Source: a virus
Reading direction: 5' to 3' (one strand)
Virus record (IMG/VR): IMGVR_UViG_3300031673_000410
Location: 1 to 26,412 of that record
DNA length: 26,412 bases
Below are positions 5,962 to 12,711 of this stretch, piece after piece. Each line of letters begins with the position of its first letter. The first letter of the stretch is position 1. The position numbers were made by a program, and so were the translations under genes. A model generated the notes under the pieces. It was not told where the DNA came from, made no database searches, and saw only the letters and a list, made by a program, of their open reading frames with translations.

Positions 5962-6477
5962 ATGACAATAGAGCACAAGATTGTACCAAGGACGCCCGAC
6001 GAGGTATGCAAGCAGTGCAACCAATGCTACGAAGGAACCTGCGTGGCCATGCAGGTGCCACATTCCGACAAAAAGCGCATGGCACGAGAATGCGGCAACT
6101 TCGGCATGGAGTGCGATGACAAGCAACTGAAGGTCATCCGCTTCAGGAAGTTCGCCTTGCAGTACCGAACGCCACCAGGACAGTACGTCTACACCACCGA
6201 AGAGGCAAAGAACAAGGCGTACGTACTCAAGTCAGACGGCACCACCGTCGACCTGCCCGAACAGCCAACGCTAGCCGAGGCTCAGAAGGCGGTAGGCGGC
6301 TACATCGAGAAGATGCCCACCAACCTGTGCAGGACACCAAGGCTCACAGTCTACGCCAACGAAGAGGGACGGATGCAGGCATTGCCTGTCAACCGCAAAG
6401 CCACCGACTTGCTCGGATTCACGGTTGTAGGCGACGTGCTCGTGCTGCAGGGTTGGAAGACCACGAAGGCCGGCTAG
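5962..6477 (+). CDS. Cys-rich N-terminus plus DUF3846-like domain
   Basis: ATG 5962 follows GAGGAGGGAACG. The 171-residue protein starts with a cysteine cluster (VCKQCNQCYEGTC at 15-27, ARECGNFGMEC at 41-51), likely a metal-binding finger. The C-terminal part (about 100-168) has the DUF3846 pattern: QKAVGGYIEKMP, LTVYANEEGRMQALPVNRKATDL, then VVGDVLVLQ. DUF3846 domains are common in phages and plasmids and have no defined role. The combination with a Cys cluster is uncommon to my knowledge. Function unknown. Confidence 0.7.
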   Translation: MTIEHKIVPRTPDEVCKQCNQCYEGTCVAMQVPHSDKKRMARECGNFGMECDDKQLKVIRFRKFALQYRTPPGQYVYTTEEAKNKAYVLKSDGTTVDLPEQPTLAEAQKAVGGYIEKMPTNLCRTPRLTVYANEEGRMQALPVNRKATDLLGFTVVGDVLVLQGWKTTKAG

Positions 6478-6481
6478 AAGC

Positions 6482-6569
6482 CACCAGGTCAGAATCTGGG
6501 CACCCCGGACGTGAGGCCAATAGGATTACACTCGCGGCCAGTTTGGAGTGCCCAGAATCGCGACCGGTG
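6482..6569 (+). promoter_or_regulatory. Nested leader carrying copy 1 of the CAATAGGATTAYACTC element
   Basis: CACC(A)GGTC (6482-6490) pairs with GACCGGTG (6562-6569); inside, TCTGGGCAC (6495-6503) pairs with GTGCCCAGA (6548-6556). The enclosed sequence carries CAATAGGATTACACTC (6518-6533), followed by the partner box CAGAATCGCGAC (6553-6564). Both boxes recur at 11687-11722 and 21184-21219, always upstream of a small gene. CACTC of the element (6529-6533) can pair with GAGTG (6546-6550). TACACT could act as a -10 box, but no conserved -35 is seen. Confidence 0.55.
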
Positions 6570-6587
6570 AGAACAGAGGAGGTGCCA

Positions 6588-6773
6588 ATGGAGCATAATC
6601 CGGAGACGTGCCTGGTCTGCCAAGACACGGGAGACTGGGCCAACACACCCGACACGGAGAGATTCCTGGAGGCGCATCAGAAGAACGGCTACGAGTTCCG
6701 GGTGGACGGAGGCCGCCTGATTGAGCTCTTGGCGCCCGCGAGGCCGTGCCGGCAGTTCGTGCCAACACAATAG
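6588..6773 (+). CDS. Small hypothetical protein with one CxxC (61 aa)
   Basis: ATG 6588 has GAGGAGG upstream; longer in-frame readings run back through the preceding gene and are rejected. The product has a CLVC motif at 8-11 followed by QDTGDW, reminiscent of one half of a zinc finger or DnaJ-type knuckle, and a second lone Cys near residue 54. The middle (ERFLEAHQKNGYEFRVDGGRLIELLAP) looks like a small alpha/beta unit. I recognise no family. Confidence 0.55.
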   Translation: MEHNPETCLVCQDTGDWANTPDTERFLEAHQKNGYEFRVDGGRLIELLAPARPCRQFVPTQ

Positions 6774-6825
6774 AATATCCCAAGCCTTGCCCCGCTCGCC
6801 TGGGCTACCCGCCCGAGGAGGAATG

Positions 6826-7338
6826 ATGAAGCAGTTCAACAGAGACTTCTTCGCAGGGTGGCTGACGGGCGTCGCCACGATTGTGGCCGCCGTCCTCATC
6901 AGCCTGCTTGCGTCCTGTGCGCCGACCGACGTGCCACGGGTAGACATGCCTGTCAGGATGGTGGTGTCTCCGGCAACGGCGGCGCCTATCTGCCAAGGCT
7001 CGGACCCAGTCTACAGGCTGTCGGACATCAACATCGACCAGCCGGAGACATACCCGCCAATGCCCGACGGCACGTTCGCCTACGTGGACGACAGCGCCCA
7101 CAGGCGGCATTACGAGCTGTCGGCAACCGTGTCTGAAGTGGTGGGCGTAGGCAAGGACAGTGCGATGCACAGGAACGCCGTCTCCACCGCAGTCTTGTTC
7201 GATGACGGCACGGGGCTGGTGCTGCTGTCGTTCGCATGGCTCGACGTGACGAGCGGCCCGGCCAAGGTGACCTACAGCATCCCGCCGGCAGGAGACCCGA
7301 CAGCGCCGACGGCTGTCCTGATTCACAGCATTAGATAG
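6826..7338 (+). CDS. Predicted phage-encoded lipoprotein
   Basis: Two tandem ATGs (6823, 6826) follow GAGGAGG; the second has the better spacing. The 170-residue product begins with basic MKQFNRDFF, then a hydrophobic stretch (12-29) ending in LLAS-Cys31, a good lipobox for signal peptidase II. The mature part is a beta-rich domain without cysteines apart from one near residue 57. It contains SATVSEVVGVGKDSAMHRNAVSTAVLFDDGTGLVLLSFAWLDV, which has the look of a small OB-like barrel. Phage lipoproteins in small-gene regions often act in superinfection exclusion or lysogenic conversion; that role is inference. A spanin-like role is less likely at this distance from the lysis genes. Confidence 0.65.
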   Translation: MKQFNRDFFAGWLTGVATIVAAVLISLLASCAPTDVPRVDMPVRMVVSPATAAPICQGSDPVYRLSDINIDQPETYPPMPDGTFAYVDDSAHRRHYELSATVSEVVGVGKDSAMHRNAVSTAVLFDDGTGLVLLSFAWLDVTSGPAKVTYSIPPAGDPTAPTAVLIHSIR

Positions 7339-7344
7339 CAATCC

Positions 7345-7376
7345 GGGGAGCGCGTAACCGGCAGGTTACAGGCCCC
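7345..7376 (+). promoter_or_regulatory. Small nested hairpin leader
   Basis: GTAACC (7354-7359) and GGTTAC (7364-7369) form a perfect hairpin with a four-base GGCA loop, enclosed by GGGG (7345-7348) paired with CCCC (7373-7376). It sits between the lipoprotein gene and the next ribosome binding site and continues the pattern of one inverted-repeat leader per small gene. Confidence 0.45.
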
Positions 7377-7407
7377 AATGTCGAATACAAAATACGAGGA
7401 GGAAACG

Positions 7408-7698
7408 ATGAGCGAACAAGCACAGCAGTACCAGGAAAGCAGGGGACAGACAGGCCCGATGTACGTCTACCCGGTGTCCAGTGGAGGAGTGACCTGCGGC
7501 TACCCGAAGAGGCCGTCCATCAAGGGGCTGAAGGCGCTGGTCAAGGAGATAGACTGCTCAGTGCTCAAGGTGACCCGGCAGGGCAAGTCTCCGACGTTCT
7601 ACATCGAGGGACCTGTCGCCGAGGTCGAGCGCATAACGGCGTGGGCCGACGGATGGATGGTTGACTACCGGCATTCTCACCCTCAGGACGGCCGATGA
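7408..7698 (+). CDS. Small hypothetical protein (96 aa) upstream of the recombinase
   Basis: ATG 7408 follows GAGGAGGAAACG; the upstream in-frame ATG 7378 has no such site. The stop overlaps the recombinase start (ATGA at 7695-7698), so the two are probably co-translated. The sequence has VSSGGVTCGYPKRPSIKGLKALVKEIDCSVLKVTRQGKSPTFYIEGPVAEVERITAWADGW, a small alpha/beta pattern (strand-helix-strand-strand-helix) that could be a compact regulatory fold. It might be an accessory or directionality factor because of the coupling, but it lacks a clear HTH. Function unknown. Confidence 0.6.
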   Translation: MSEQAQQYQESRGQTGPMYVYPVSSGGVTCGYPKRPSIKGLKALVKEIDCSVLKVTRQGKSPTFYIEGPVAEVERITAWADGWMVDYRHSHPQDGR

Positions 7699-8870
7699 AC
7701 ACCCAGGTCCGAGGGGACGAAACGGTGGCAGGAACGGCAGACGGTGTTATAATGACAGTGTGTTCAAAAGACGAAGATTATGTCAAGATGAATGTCGGCA
7801 AGGAGCTCGAGCCCGTGGTAGAGGCGCTCACGATGTTGAGCCCGTCGAGCACAGAGCTGGTGACCTCGTTGGTCAAGCAGCTGGCAGTGCGCGAGGGGAT
7901 AGACATGGGCCTGGACCGGAAGGCGAGAATCTCGTGTCCGATGGACGGCGTGCCCATGTGGCAGGCCAAGCTCAAGCAGGAGAGCTACTCTCCGGGCACA
8001 ATCCGCGTGTACATGAGCACCATCAAGATGTGCCTTGCGGACCACCCGACGCCGTCGCGACTGGACCTGCAGCAGTGGCTCGCCACCAGGATGGAGGCGC
8101 GCTCGGCAGGCCGTGTCGCGACAGACCGGAAGGCGCTGCGCTCGCTGTTCTCGTTCCTGAAGGAAGAGGGCTTGTGGCCGGTGGACCCGACGGACCGCAT
8201 CAAGAGCATCAAGGTGCCAAGGCGGTCGAAGGAGCCGCCGACGCTGGAAGAGGTGTGCAAGCTCCTCGAGTACGAGTGCCACGGGGTGGCCCAGACTCAG
8301 AAGTACCGGGTGATGACACAGCTGCTCGCCACGTCGGGGCTCAGGCTGTCGGAGGCGTGCGGGCTCAGGAAGGACTGCGTGCTGTTCACGAGGCACGAGC
8401 TGAAGGTCATAGGCAAGGGCAACAAGGAAGGCACGGTGCCGATGATAGCGGCGGCCGAGGTCCTGCTCCAGGGCTGGATGGAAGAGCACCCGGACAAGGA
8501 CTCGCCCTACGTCTTCCCCGGCGATTCAAAATCGGGGTACTGGTCCATCTCATCATACGAAAAGACGCTGAAGAGGGCCTGCGTGAAGTTCGGGATGCGC
8601 AACTTCCACCCGCACACGCTGAGGCACTTCTTCGCCACATACACCCTGTCTCACGGGGCGAAATTAGAAGTTGTATCCAAGATATTGAGGCACGCCAGCG
8701 TGGGCACAACAGCGGATGTCTACCGGCATGTTTTGACGGGCGAAATGCACGAGGCGTCGAGGCAATTCGCCCCGCAAGTAATGGGCGTGCCGGGCCAGTT
8801 GCGGCTGGCGGACCCGCGAGTCATAGACGTGGAGGTAAAAGAGATTGGTACCACGAAAGCGACTGAATAA
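7695..8870 (+). CDS. int: Tyrosine recombinase (phage integrase / XerD-like)
   Basis: The 391-residue product has an N-terminal SAM-like core-binding domain (about 85-170, WQAKLKQESYSPGTIRVYMSTI...LRSLFSFLKEEGLWPVDPT) and a catalytic domain with the complete active-site set: Arg217 (TSGLRLSEA), Lys241/244 (GKGNKEG), His307-x-x-Arg310 (HTLRHFFATY), His333 (LRHAS) and Tyr343 (DVYRHV). It should catalyse site-specific recombination, most simply integration and excision, or resolution of genome multimers. Residues 1-80 are an additional N-terminal arm. A possible internal promoter (7725-7753) could drive a shorter form from Met20 or Met32. The gene follows directly on the small-gene array. No attP could be identified by eye. 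Confidence 0.93.
   Translation: MNTQVRGDETVAGTADGVIMTVCSKDEDYVKMNVGKELEPVVEALTMLSPSSTELVTSLVKQLAVREGIDMGLDRKARISCPMDGVPMWQAKLKQESYSPGTIRVYMSTIKMCLADHPTPSRLDLQQWLATRMEARSAGRVATDRKALRSLFSFLKEEGLWPVDPTDRIKSIKVPRRSKEPPTLEEVCKLLEYECHGVAQTQKYRVMTQLLATSGLRLSEACGLRKDCVLFTRHELKVIGKGNKEGTVPMIAAAEVLLQGWMEEHPDKDSPYVFPGDSKSGYWSISSYEKTLKRACVKFGMRNFHPHTLRHFFATYTLSHGAKLEVVSKILRHASVGTTADVYRHVLTGEMHEASRQFAPQVMGVPGQLRLADPRVIDVEVKEIGTTKATE
7725..7753 (+). promoter_or_regulatory. Possible internal promoter at the start of the recombinase gene
   Basis: TATAAT at 7748-7753 has GTGGCA (four of six bases of TTGACA) exactly 17 bases upstream at 7725-7730. It lies within codons 11-20 of the recombinase frame. If used, translation would begin at ATG 7788 or another internal start, removing about 30 residues outside the core domains. 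Confidence 0.35.
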
Positions 8871-9561
8871 AGTCATTAGTTGTAGTCGTTGCGGCAAAGA
8901 GTTCAATCCAACAACTGCTAATCAGAAGTTTTGCTCCAGAGACTGTGGCGGCAGAGGGCACAGACTGCTTAAGACAACTAGCCGTGTTTGTGCCTATTGC
9001 GGCAAGACATTTGAGTCACGGAGCACGCATGACCTGGCCTACTGTAGTTATAAGTGCCAGATGAGCATGCACAGCGACACAGAGTATTTTGATGGCATGC
9101 GCAGGACAGCCATTGGCTTTGACGAGAACGCGTGCTGGGTATGCGGTAAAATAGGCGCCAAGATTCAAGTCCATCACGTTGTAGGTCATGCCGACGATAT
9201 GACCGAGCCACTGCTTGTCGTGCTTTGCAGGGGATGCCATCACCTTGTGACCCATCTTGGCAGGCGCATATTCCTGGATGACCCCGGCAAGGTGGCTGAC
9301 CTGCTGACCTTGGCGAGATTCGCCAAGCAGTTGCCTGACGCAAAGACAGTCGTCAGGTATGAGGAAACGCAGGAGGCAAATAACATGCCCGACAATGGCG
9401 CCCAGGTCTCATCGCCTGGCCTCCGCCGGCGCGAATCCGCCCAAGCGCGCGAGACGGCTGGAGACAGCCCAAGCGCCAATGGCCACAAGGCCAGGGCGGC
9501 AGACGCCGGTCGGCGTCCAAAGTCGGGCACCATAATTCAATTGCATGAGGAGGTAGAGTAA
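8845..9561 (+). CDS. Zinc-finger HNH endonuclease, TTG start
   Basis: The start is TTG 8845, inside the recombinase gene's 3' end, chosen because GGAGGT at 8831-8836 is well placed and no ATG occurs before the zinc fingers. Order: zinc motif 1 (Cys13, 16, 30, 34), zinc motif 2 (Cys49, 52, 67, 71), then an HNH domain with CWVC (97-100), VHHV (109-112) and CRGCHH (128-133). Such enzymes cut DNA, commonly as homing endonucleases. Bases 8870-9340 are visibly richer in A/T than neighbouring genes, which suggests recent acquisition. From residue 181 the sequence returns to G+C-rich, Arg-rich, disordered-looking text, and ATG 9385 there has its own AGGAGG, so the tail may be a separate product. Confidence 0.82.
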   Translation: MVPRKRLNKVISCSRCGKEFNPTTANQKFCSRDCGGRGHRLLKTTSRVCAYCGKTFESRSTHDLAYCSYKCQMSMHSDTEYFDGMRRTAIGFDENACWVCGKIGAKIQVHHVVGHADDMTEPLLVVLCRGCHHLVTHLGRRIFLDDPGKVADLLTLARFAKQLPDAKTVVRYEETQEANNMPDNGAQVSSPGLRRRESAQARETAGDSPSANGHKARAADAGRRPKSGTIIQLHEEVE

Positions 9562-9562
9562 A

Positions 9563-9742
9563 ATGACAACAATAGAAGCAGTGACAATCGAGCACCTGCA
9601 CTGCAACGAGTGCGACAGCGTTCAGCCGCACGTCCTGCAACCCGGGGTGGCGTACCATTGCCTAAATTGCCGGGCGCTAGGGCTCGACACAAAGAAGCTG
9701 CTGGAGCACGACCGGAGATATCGCCCTGACCCAAGGGATTAA
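9563..9742 (+). CDS. Small zinc-ribbon protein (59 aa)
   Basis: ATG 9563 follows GAGGAGGTAGAG. The translated 59 residues contain HCNEC (13-17, CxxC) and HCLNC (32-36, CxxC) separated by about 15 residues, a minimal four-cysteine zinc ribbon, followed by a charged tail (KKLLEHDRRYRPDPRD). Small zinc ribbons of this type in phages often bind nucleic acid or host polymerase; that is inference. It sits between the HNH gene and the nuclease/methyltransferase pair with short spacers on both sides. Confidence 0.65.
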   Translation: MTTIEAVTIEHLHCNECDSVQPHVLQPGVAYHCLNCRALGLDTKKLLEHDRRYRPDPRD

Positions 9743-9752
9743 GGAGGCACAG

Positions 9753-9962
9753 ATGAGCAGCAAAAAGCACCGCAACCACACCCGTGAAGAGCTGCTGAAG
9801 CAGCGCGCTGTCGATGACAGCAGGCACGGCATCCAGAAGCCGGCGGCGAATATCGGCGCGCCTCATGCAACCGGCACGACAATTCTGTATAATCCATTCA
9901 GGCGTCAGAGATTCCTGCACAAGGGAATAGTCATAGTTCGGGCGCCGCTATCGAGTAAATAG
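9753..9962 (+). CDS. Small basic hypothetical protein (69 aa)
   Basis: ATG 9753 follows TAAGGAGGCACAG, and the gene lies in a tight series with clear ribosome binding sites on both sides. The product is basic at the N-terminus (MSSKKHRNHTREELLKQRAVDDSRHG) and has a short hydrophobic/aromatic C-terminal part (TTILYNPFRRQRFLHKGIVIVRAP). Neither cysteines nor a membrane segment are seen. Function unknown. Confidence 0.5.
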   Translation: MSSKKHRNHTREELLKQRAVDDSRHGIQKPAANIGAPHATGTTILYNPFRRQRFLHKGIVIVRAPLSSK

Positions 9963-9975
9963 AAGGAGGGACATC

Positions 9976-10689
9976 ATGGCACAGTCACCGACGGCCGCAC
10001 ACCAGCGGTACCGAAACAAGAACGGGGCAATAGTACCCGGCGTGACTACAGTCATCGGCCTGCTCGCGAAGCCTGCGCTCGTACCATGGGCGTGGAAGCT
10101 TGGCATGCAGGGCGAGGACATGAACAAGGTCCGCGACATGGCGGCGGACATCGGCACGGCGGCGCACTACATGGCCGAGTGCATGTTCAAGGGCAATAAG
10201 CCCGACTTCCAGCACACGACGCCTTACGTCGTGGCGGCAGCCATGAAGATGATGCCGGACCTCGAGAGGTACATCAAGGCCAACCCGTCGAAGACGCTGG
10301 CCAGCGAGGAGAACGTCGTCAGCGAGAAGTGGCAATACGGCGGGTGCATCGACTGGGTATGCGTGCCGGAGGCCACCGGCCTCGTGACCATCAGGGACAT
10401 CAAGACCAGCAAGGGAATATATGCCGAATACCTGATACAGATAGCGGCATACGAGCAGGCCTGGAACGAGGTCCATCCCGACATGCCGATACAGGCCAAA
10501 GAGGCCATCCACATGGACAAGGAGACAGGCCTCTTGACCGTCCACCCGTTCTGCGACCTGGCGACCGAGTTCGAGATATTCAAGCACCTGCGGGCCATAT
10601 ACGTGCTGCAGAAGAAGGCCGACCCGAACCGGAACAAGCCGCAGACTAACAGCTACCGGAAGGTCAGCAAGTTCGGAGGTGCCGTATGA
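9976..10689 (+). CDS. PD-(D/E)XK nuclease of RecB/Cas4-like exonuclease type
   Basis: ATG 9976 follows GAAGGAGGGACATC. The 237-residue protein carries the ordered motifs of RecB-family exonucleases: GTAAH (60-64, His64), Glu117 in SEKWQYGGCIDW with Asp126, IRDIKTS (139-145, Asp141 and Lys143), and QIAAYEQAW (155-163, the Q..xY motif). No four-Cys iron-sulfur set like that of Cas4/AddB is apparent. Phage enzymes of this kind usually work in recombination or end-processing. Its stop overlaps the methyltransferase start (ATGA), so a restriction-like partnership is an alternative, but the motif spacing fits the exonuclease family better. Confidence 0.83.
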   Translation: MAQSPTAAHQRYRNKNGAIVPGVTTVIGLLAKPALVPWAWKLGMQGEDMNKVRDMAADIGTAAHYMAECMFKGNKPDFQHTTPYVVAAAMKMMPDLERYIKANPSKTLASEENVVSEKWQYGGCIDWVCVPEATGLVTIRDIKTSKGIYAEYLIQIAAYEQAWNEVHPDMPIQAKEAIHMDKETGLLTVHPFCDLATEFEIFKHLRAIYVLQKKADPNRNKPQTNSYRKVSKFGGAV

Positions 10690-11642
10690 CGAAGGGCCTC
10701 GAGACGTTCGTCGACTGGTTCGCCGGCATCGGCGGCTTCCGCCTGGCGGGCGAGACTAACGGATTAAAATGCAAAGGAGCATGCGAGAATGACAAACGGG
10801 CAAGGCAAACATACGCAAAGAATTTCGGACACGAGCCTGAGTTCGGGGACGCCAGGGACGTCGACCCGGCCTCTATTCCAGACCATGACCTCTTCTGTGC
10901 AGGCTTCCCCTGCCAGTCCTTCAGCACAGCGGGAAAGAAGCTCGGCTTCCAAGACGCCCGCGGCACCCTCTTCTTTGAGATATGTCGAATACTTGACGCT
11001 AGGCGGCCAAATTACTTCCTGCTTGAGAACGTTAAGGGCCTTCTGCTCGCGCCTTTCCGAGACGCCTCCGGAAAAATCATGCCCGAGACTGCCGGATGGG
11101 TGTTCTATCGAATCCTGGAGACGCTGGGGGACTTGGGGTATACTGTCCAGTGGCAGGTGCTTGACAGCCGACATTGGGTTGCCCAGCACCGAGAGAGAAC
11201 ATACATTATCGGAAATTCTCGAGCCGTGCCCTTCCCAGAAGTATTTCCGCTCTTCGATGATACAAGAGAGATGGCAGACAATACTCCATGGAGGTCAATG
11301 CCGCTAGGCAACGTGGCCTCATGGTCGCAGCCGCCGTCGCTACGCACGAACCCGAACCCATGGCACCAAGGCCAGACGGGCAGGGTGTACGGGCCAGGCA
11401 GCACGTGCCCGACGCTGTCGACAGGCCGCGAGCCGATGCTCGACGACGGCGGCAGGCTGCGGGTGCTGACGCCGGTCGAGAGGGAGAGGCTGATGGGCTT
11501 CCCCGACGGATGGACGGATGGCGTCAGCGACGACCAGAGGTTCAAGCAGACGGGGAATGCCGTCGTGACGAAAGTCGCCGCTGAGGTGATAAGGGCGCTG
11601 GCGGAATGCCACGCCAACGGCGGAAGGAGGGCCACGACGTGA
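10686..11642 (+). CDS. C5-cytosine DNA methyltransferase
   Basis: The 318-residue protein has the canonical motifs in order: I, WFAGIGGFR (11-19); IV, AGFPCQSFS (72-80) with catalytic Cys76; VI, LENVKG (113-118); VIII, QHRERTYIIG (167-176); a short target-recognition region (about 180-255); IX, LTPVERERLMGFPDGW; and X, KQTGNAVV near the C-terminus. It transfers a methyl group from S-adenosylmethionine to C5 of cytosine in a specific sequence that cannot be predicted here. No obvious cognate restriction enzyme is present, so it probably protects phage DNA. A Vsr homologue at 3018 is the natural repair partner. The gene is coupled by ATGA to the upstream nuclease, and its first half is less G+C-rich than its second. 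Confidence 0.95.
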   Translation: MTKGLETFVDWFAGIGGFRLAGETNGLKCKGACENDKRARQTYAKNFGHEPEFGDARDVDPASIPDHDLFCAGFPCQSFSTAGKKLGFQDARGTLFFEICRILDARRPNYFLLENVKGLLLAPFRDASGKIMPETAGWVFYRILETLGDLGYTVQWQVLDSRHWVAQHRERTYIIGNSRAVPFPEVFPLFDDTREMADNTPWRSMPLGNVASWSQPPSLRTNPNPWHQGQTGRVYGPGSTCPTLSTGREPMLDDGGRLRVLTPVERERLMGFPDGWTDGVSDDQRFKQTGNAVVTKVAAEVIRALAECHANGGRRATT

Positions 11643-11686
11643 CGTGCGGCCCCACGACAAGAATCTGGGTACGTCCGGCCGAAAGG

Positions 11687-11730
11687 CAATAGGATTATAC
11701 TCGAGACGGCAGGATTCGCGTCAAGCGAGT
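11687..11730 (+). promoter_or_regulatory. CAATAGGATTATACTC element, copy 2
   Basis: CAATAGGATTATACTC (11687-11702) is followed after seven bases by CAGGATTCGCGTC (11710-11722), exactly as at 21184-21219. The two AGGATT cores are 20 bases apart. ACTCG (11699-11703) pairs with CGAGT (11726-11730), and GACG with CGTC inside that. AGAATCTGGG about 28 bases upstream of the element is also shared with copy 1 at 6492. TATACT (11696-11701) could be a -10 box; no -35 consensus is seen. The element lies in the 117-base gap before the gene at 11760. Confidence 0.6.
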
Positions 11731-11759
11731 CCGCCGATATTGAACGAAGGAGGAATGAA

Positions 11760-12197
11760 ATGGCGACAAAAGGCAGCAAGAGCAAGGAAGAGCCGGCGGC
11801 AGAGCAAGAGCCGGAAGAGAACGAGGCCGAACTGTTCGACCGCGACACGGAAGAGGCGCAATCACTGGCCGACCTAGCGGGCACCGGCGGCGGCATGTTC
11901 GAGGGGCCACTGGTCAAAATGGAGGCAATCAAGGGCCGGAAGCATATTGTGCTCGACTTCAGGATGATGCCAAGCACATTCAATGAGGGAGGCACCTATG
12001 CCTGCATCCAGATAAAGATTGGCGGCGCACTTCAGGTCGTCAACACCAACGCTCAGGTCATACTGAAGGGCCTGGCGGCGACGGACAAGAATAGGCTGCC
12101 GGTGCCGAACGCCTTCGTCATGCGCGAGGGCAAGAAGGCCGGGAGCAAGCCGTACTGGGACTTCGCCGGGAGCGACGAGCTGAAGGACCTAAAATAG
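11760..12197 (+). CDS. Acidic protein, possible ssDNA-binding or recombination accessory
   Basis: ATG 11760 follows GAAGGAGGAATGAA. The 145-residue product has a disordered acidic/basic N-terminus (about 1-40, KGSKSKEEPAAEQEPEENEAELFDRD). A beta-rich domain follows (about 50-140) with KGRKHIVLDFRMMPSTFNEGGTYACIQIKIGGALQVVNTNAQVILKGLAAT and KPYWDFAGSDELKD. Alternating strands with conserved-looking aromatic and glycine positions suggest an OB-like fold. Its place between the nuclease/methyltransferase and the replication genes would suit an ssDNA-binding protein, but this is inference; I recognise no definite family. It has its own candidate promoter element upstream. Confidence 0.6.
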   Translation: MATKGSKSKEEPAAEQEPEENEAELFDRDTEEAQSLADLAGTGGGMFEGPLVKMEAIKGRKHIVLDFRMMPSTFNEGGTYACIQIKIGGALQVVNTNAQVILKGLAATDKNRLPVPNAFVMREGKKAGSKPYWDFAGSDELKDLK

Positions 12198-12484
12198 TGA
12201 GGTGGCCATTAGGCTGCCCCGACAAGACATGCAGGAAGCTGGCGCGGAAGCCGCTGGTCATCGGGTTCATGTGCGTCGGAAGGCTCTCGACTCCGACCGG
12301 CCACGTGATTCCCGGCGTGAACGACCTGTGCTTCTGCTTCAAGCAGAGAGCTTGCCTCAACAGGTGGCACATGAACAGGGCCGACATCGGCATGCTGGCC
12401 AAGCTGCTCGACAAGGCAATGAAGAACGACGCGGAGGATAATCGTGAGCAGAGTGCTATACATCTACGTGACAAGGCACCATGA
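12197..12484 (+). CDS. Cys-rich small protein (95 aa), GTG start
   Basis: The GTG start at 12197 overlaps the upstream TAG by one base, and only a weak GAAGGA site precedes it. Six cysteines at 7, 12, 26, 45, 47 and 53, with His58, suggest metal binding (GCPDKTC, FMC, LCFCFKQRAC). The tail beyond residue 80 overlaps the next gene by 41 bases and looks less constrained. A + strand frame from 12202 is a shadow. Function unknown; a zinc-binding accessory of the replication region is the simplest guess. Confidence 0.55.
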   Translation: MRWPLGCPDKTCRKLARKPLVIGFMCVGRLSTPTGHVIPGVNDLCFCFKQRACLNRWHMNRADIGMLAKLLDKAMKNDAEDNREQSAIHLRDKAP

Positions 12485-12689
12485 CATCGGCAACAAATTT
12501 GACTCGGCCAGGGAAGCGCAGGTCTACCTGACCGAACCGGCCAGCGCCGGCTCGCTGCTGATGGTCGACAATGTGGCCCATGCCATAACCGGCATCACTA
12601 AGTGCCCGGGCGACGCGCCGGACGTGCTCATGGTGACGCACAAGACGGCCGAGCATTATATCGTGCCGGTAAGAGAGCAAGTGCTATGA
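12444..12689 (+). CDS. Small hypothetical protein (81 aa), GTG start
   Basis: GTG 12444 has GCGGAGG seven bases upstream inside the preceding gene. The sequence reads as a small alpha/beta fold: VLYIYVTRHHDIGNKFDSAREAQVYLTEPASAGSLLMVDNVAHAITGI, then VLMVTHKTAEHYIVPVREQV. The strand-helix-strand pattern is clear, but I see no catalytic motif. It is part of a run of short overlapping genes ahead of the primase gene. Function unknown. Confidence 0.55.
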   Translation: MSRVLYIYVTRHHDIGNKFDSAREAQVYLTEPASAGSLLMVDNVAHAITGITKCPGDAPDVLMVTHKTAEHYIVPVREQVL

Positions 12690-12711
12690 CAGCCGCGACA
12701 AGGAGACGACA

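Noticed and set aside
4234-7376. Intergenic inverted repeats read as intrinsic terminators
   Set aside because: None is followed by a T-run, several contain the upstream stop codon, and most end just before a ribosome binding site. Regulatory leaders or recombination sites fit better, although U-less termination in this host cannot be excluded.
7661-8866. 401-codon + strand frame overlapping the recombinase
   Set aside because: It is Gly/Arg/Ala-rich, without family motifs, while the 7695 frame holds the full tyrosine recombinase active site.
9976-11642. Nuclease and methyltransferase overlap read as a restriction-modification system
   Set aside because: The nuclease motif order (GTAAH...E...D...DIK...QxxxY) is that of RecB/Cas4-like exonucleases, not of restriction enzymes, and no specificity region is apparent. 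The close coupling is noted but not enough.
11644-11877. Small + strand frame before and across the start of the gene at 11760
   Set aside because: It starts in the promoter-like element without a ribosome binding site and becomes Lys/Arg-rich by reading the acidic gene out of frame.
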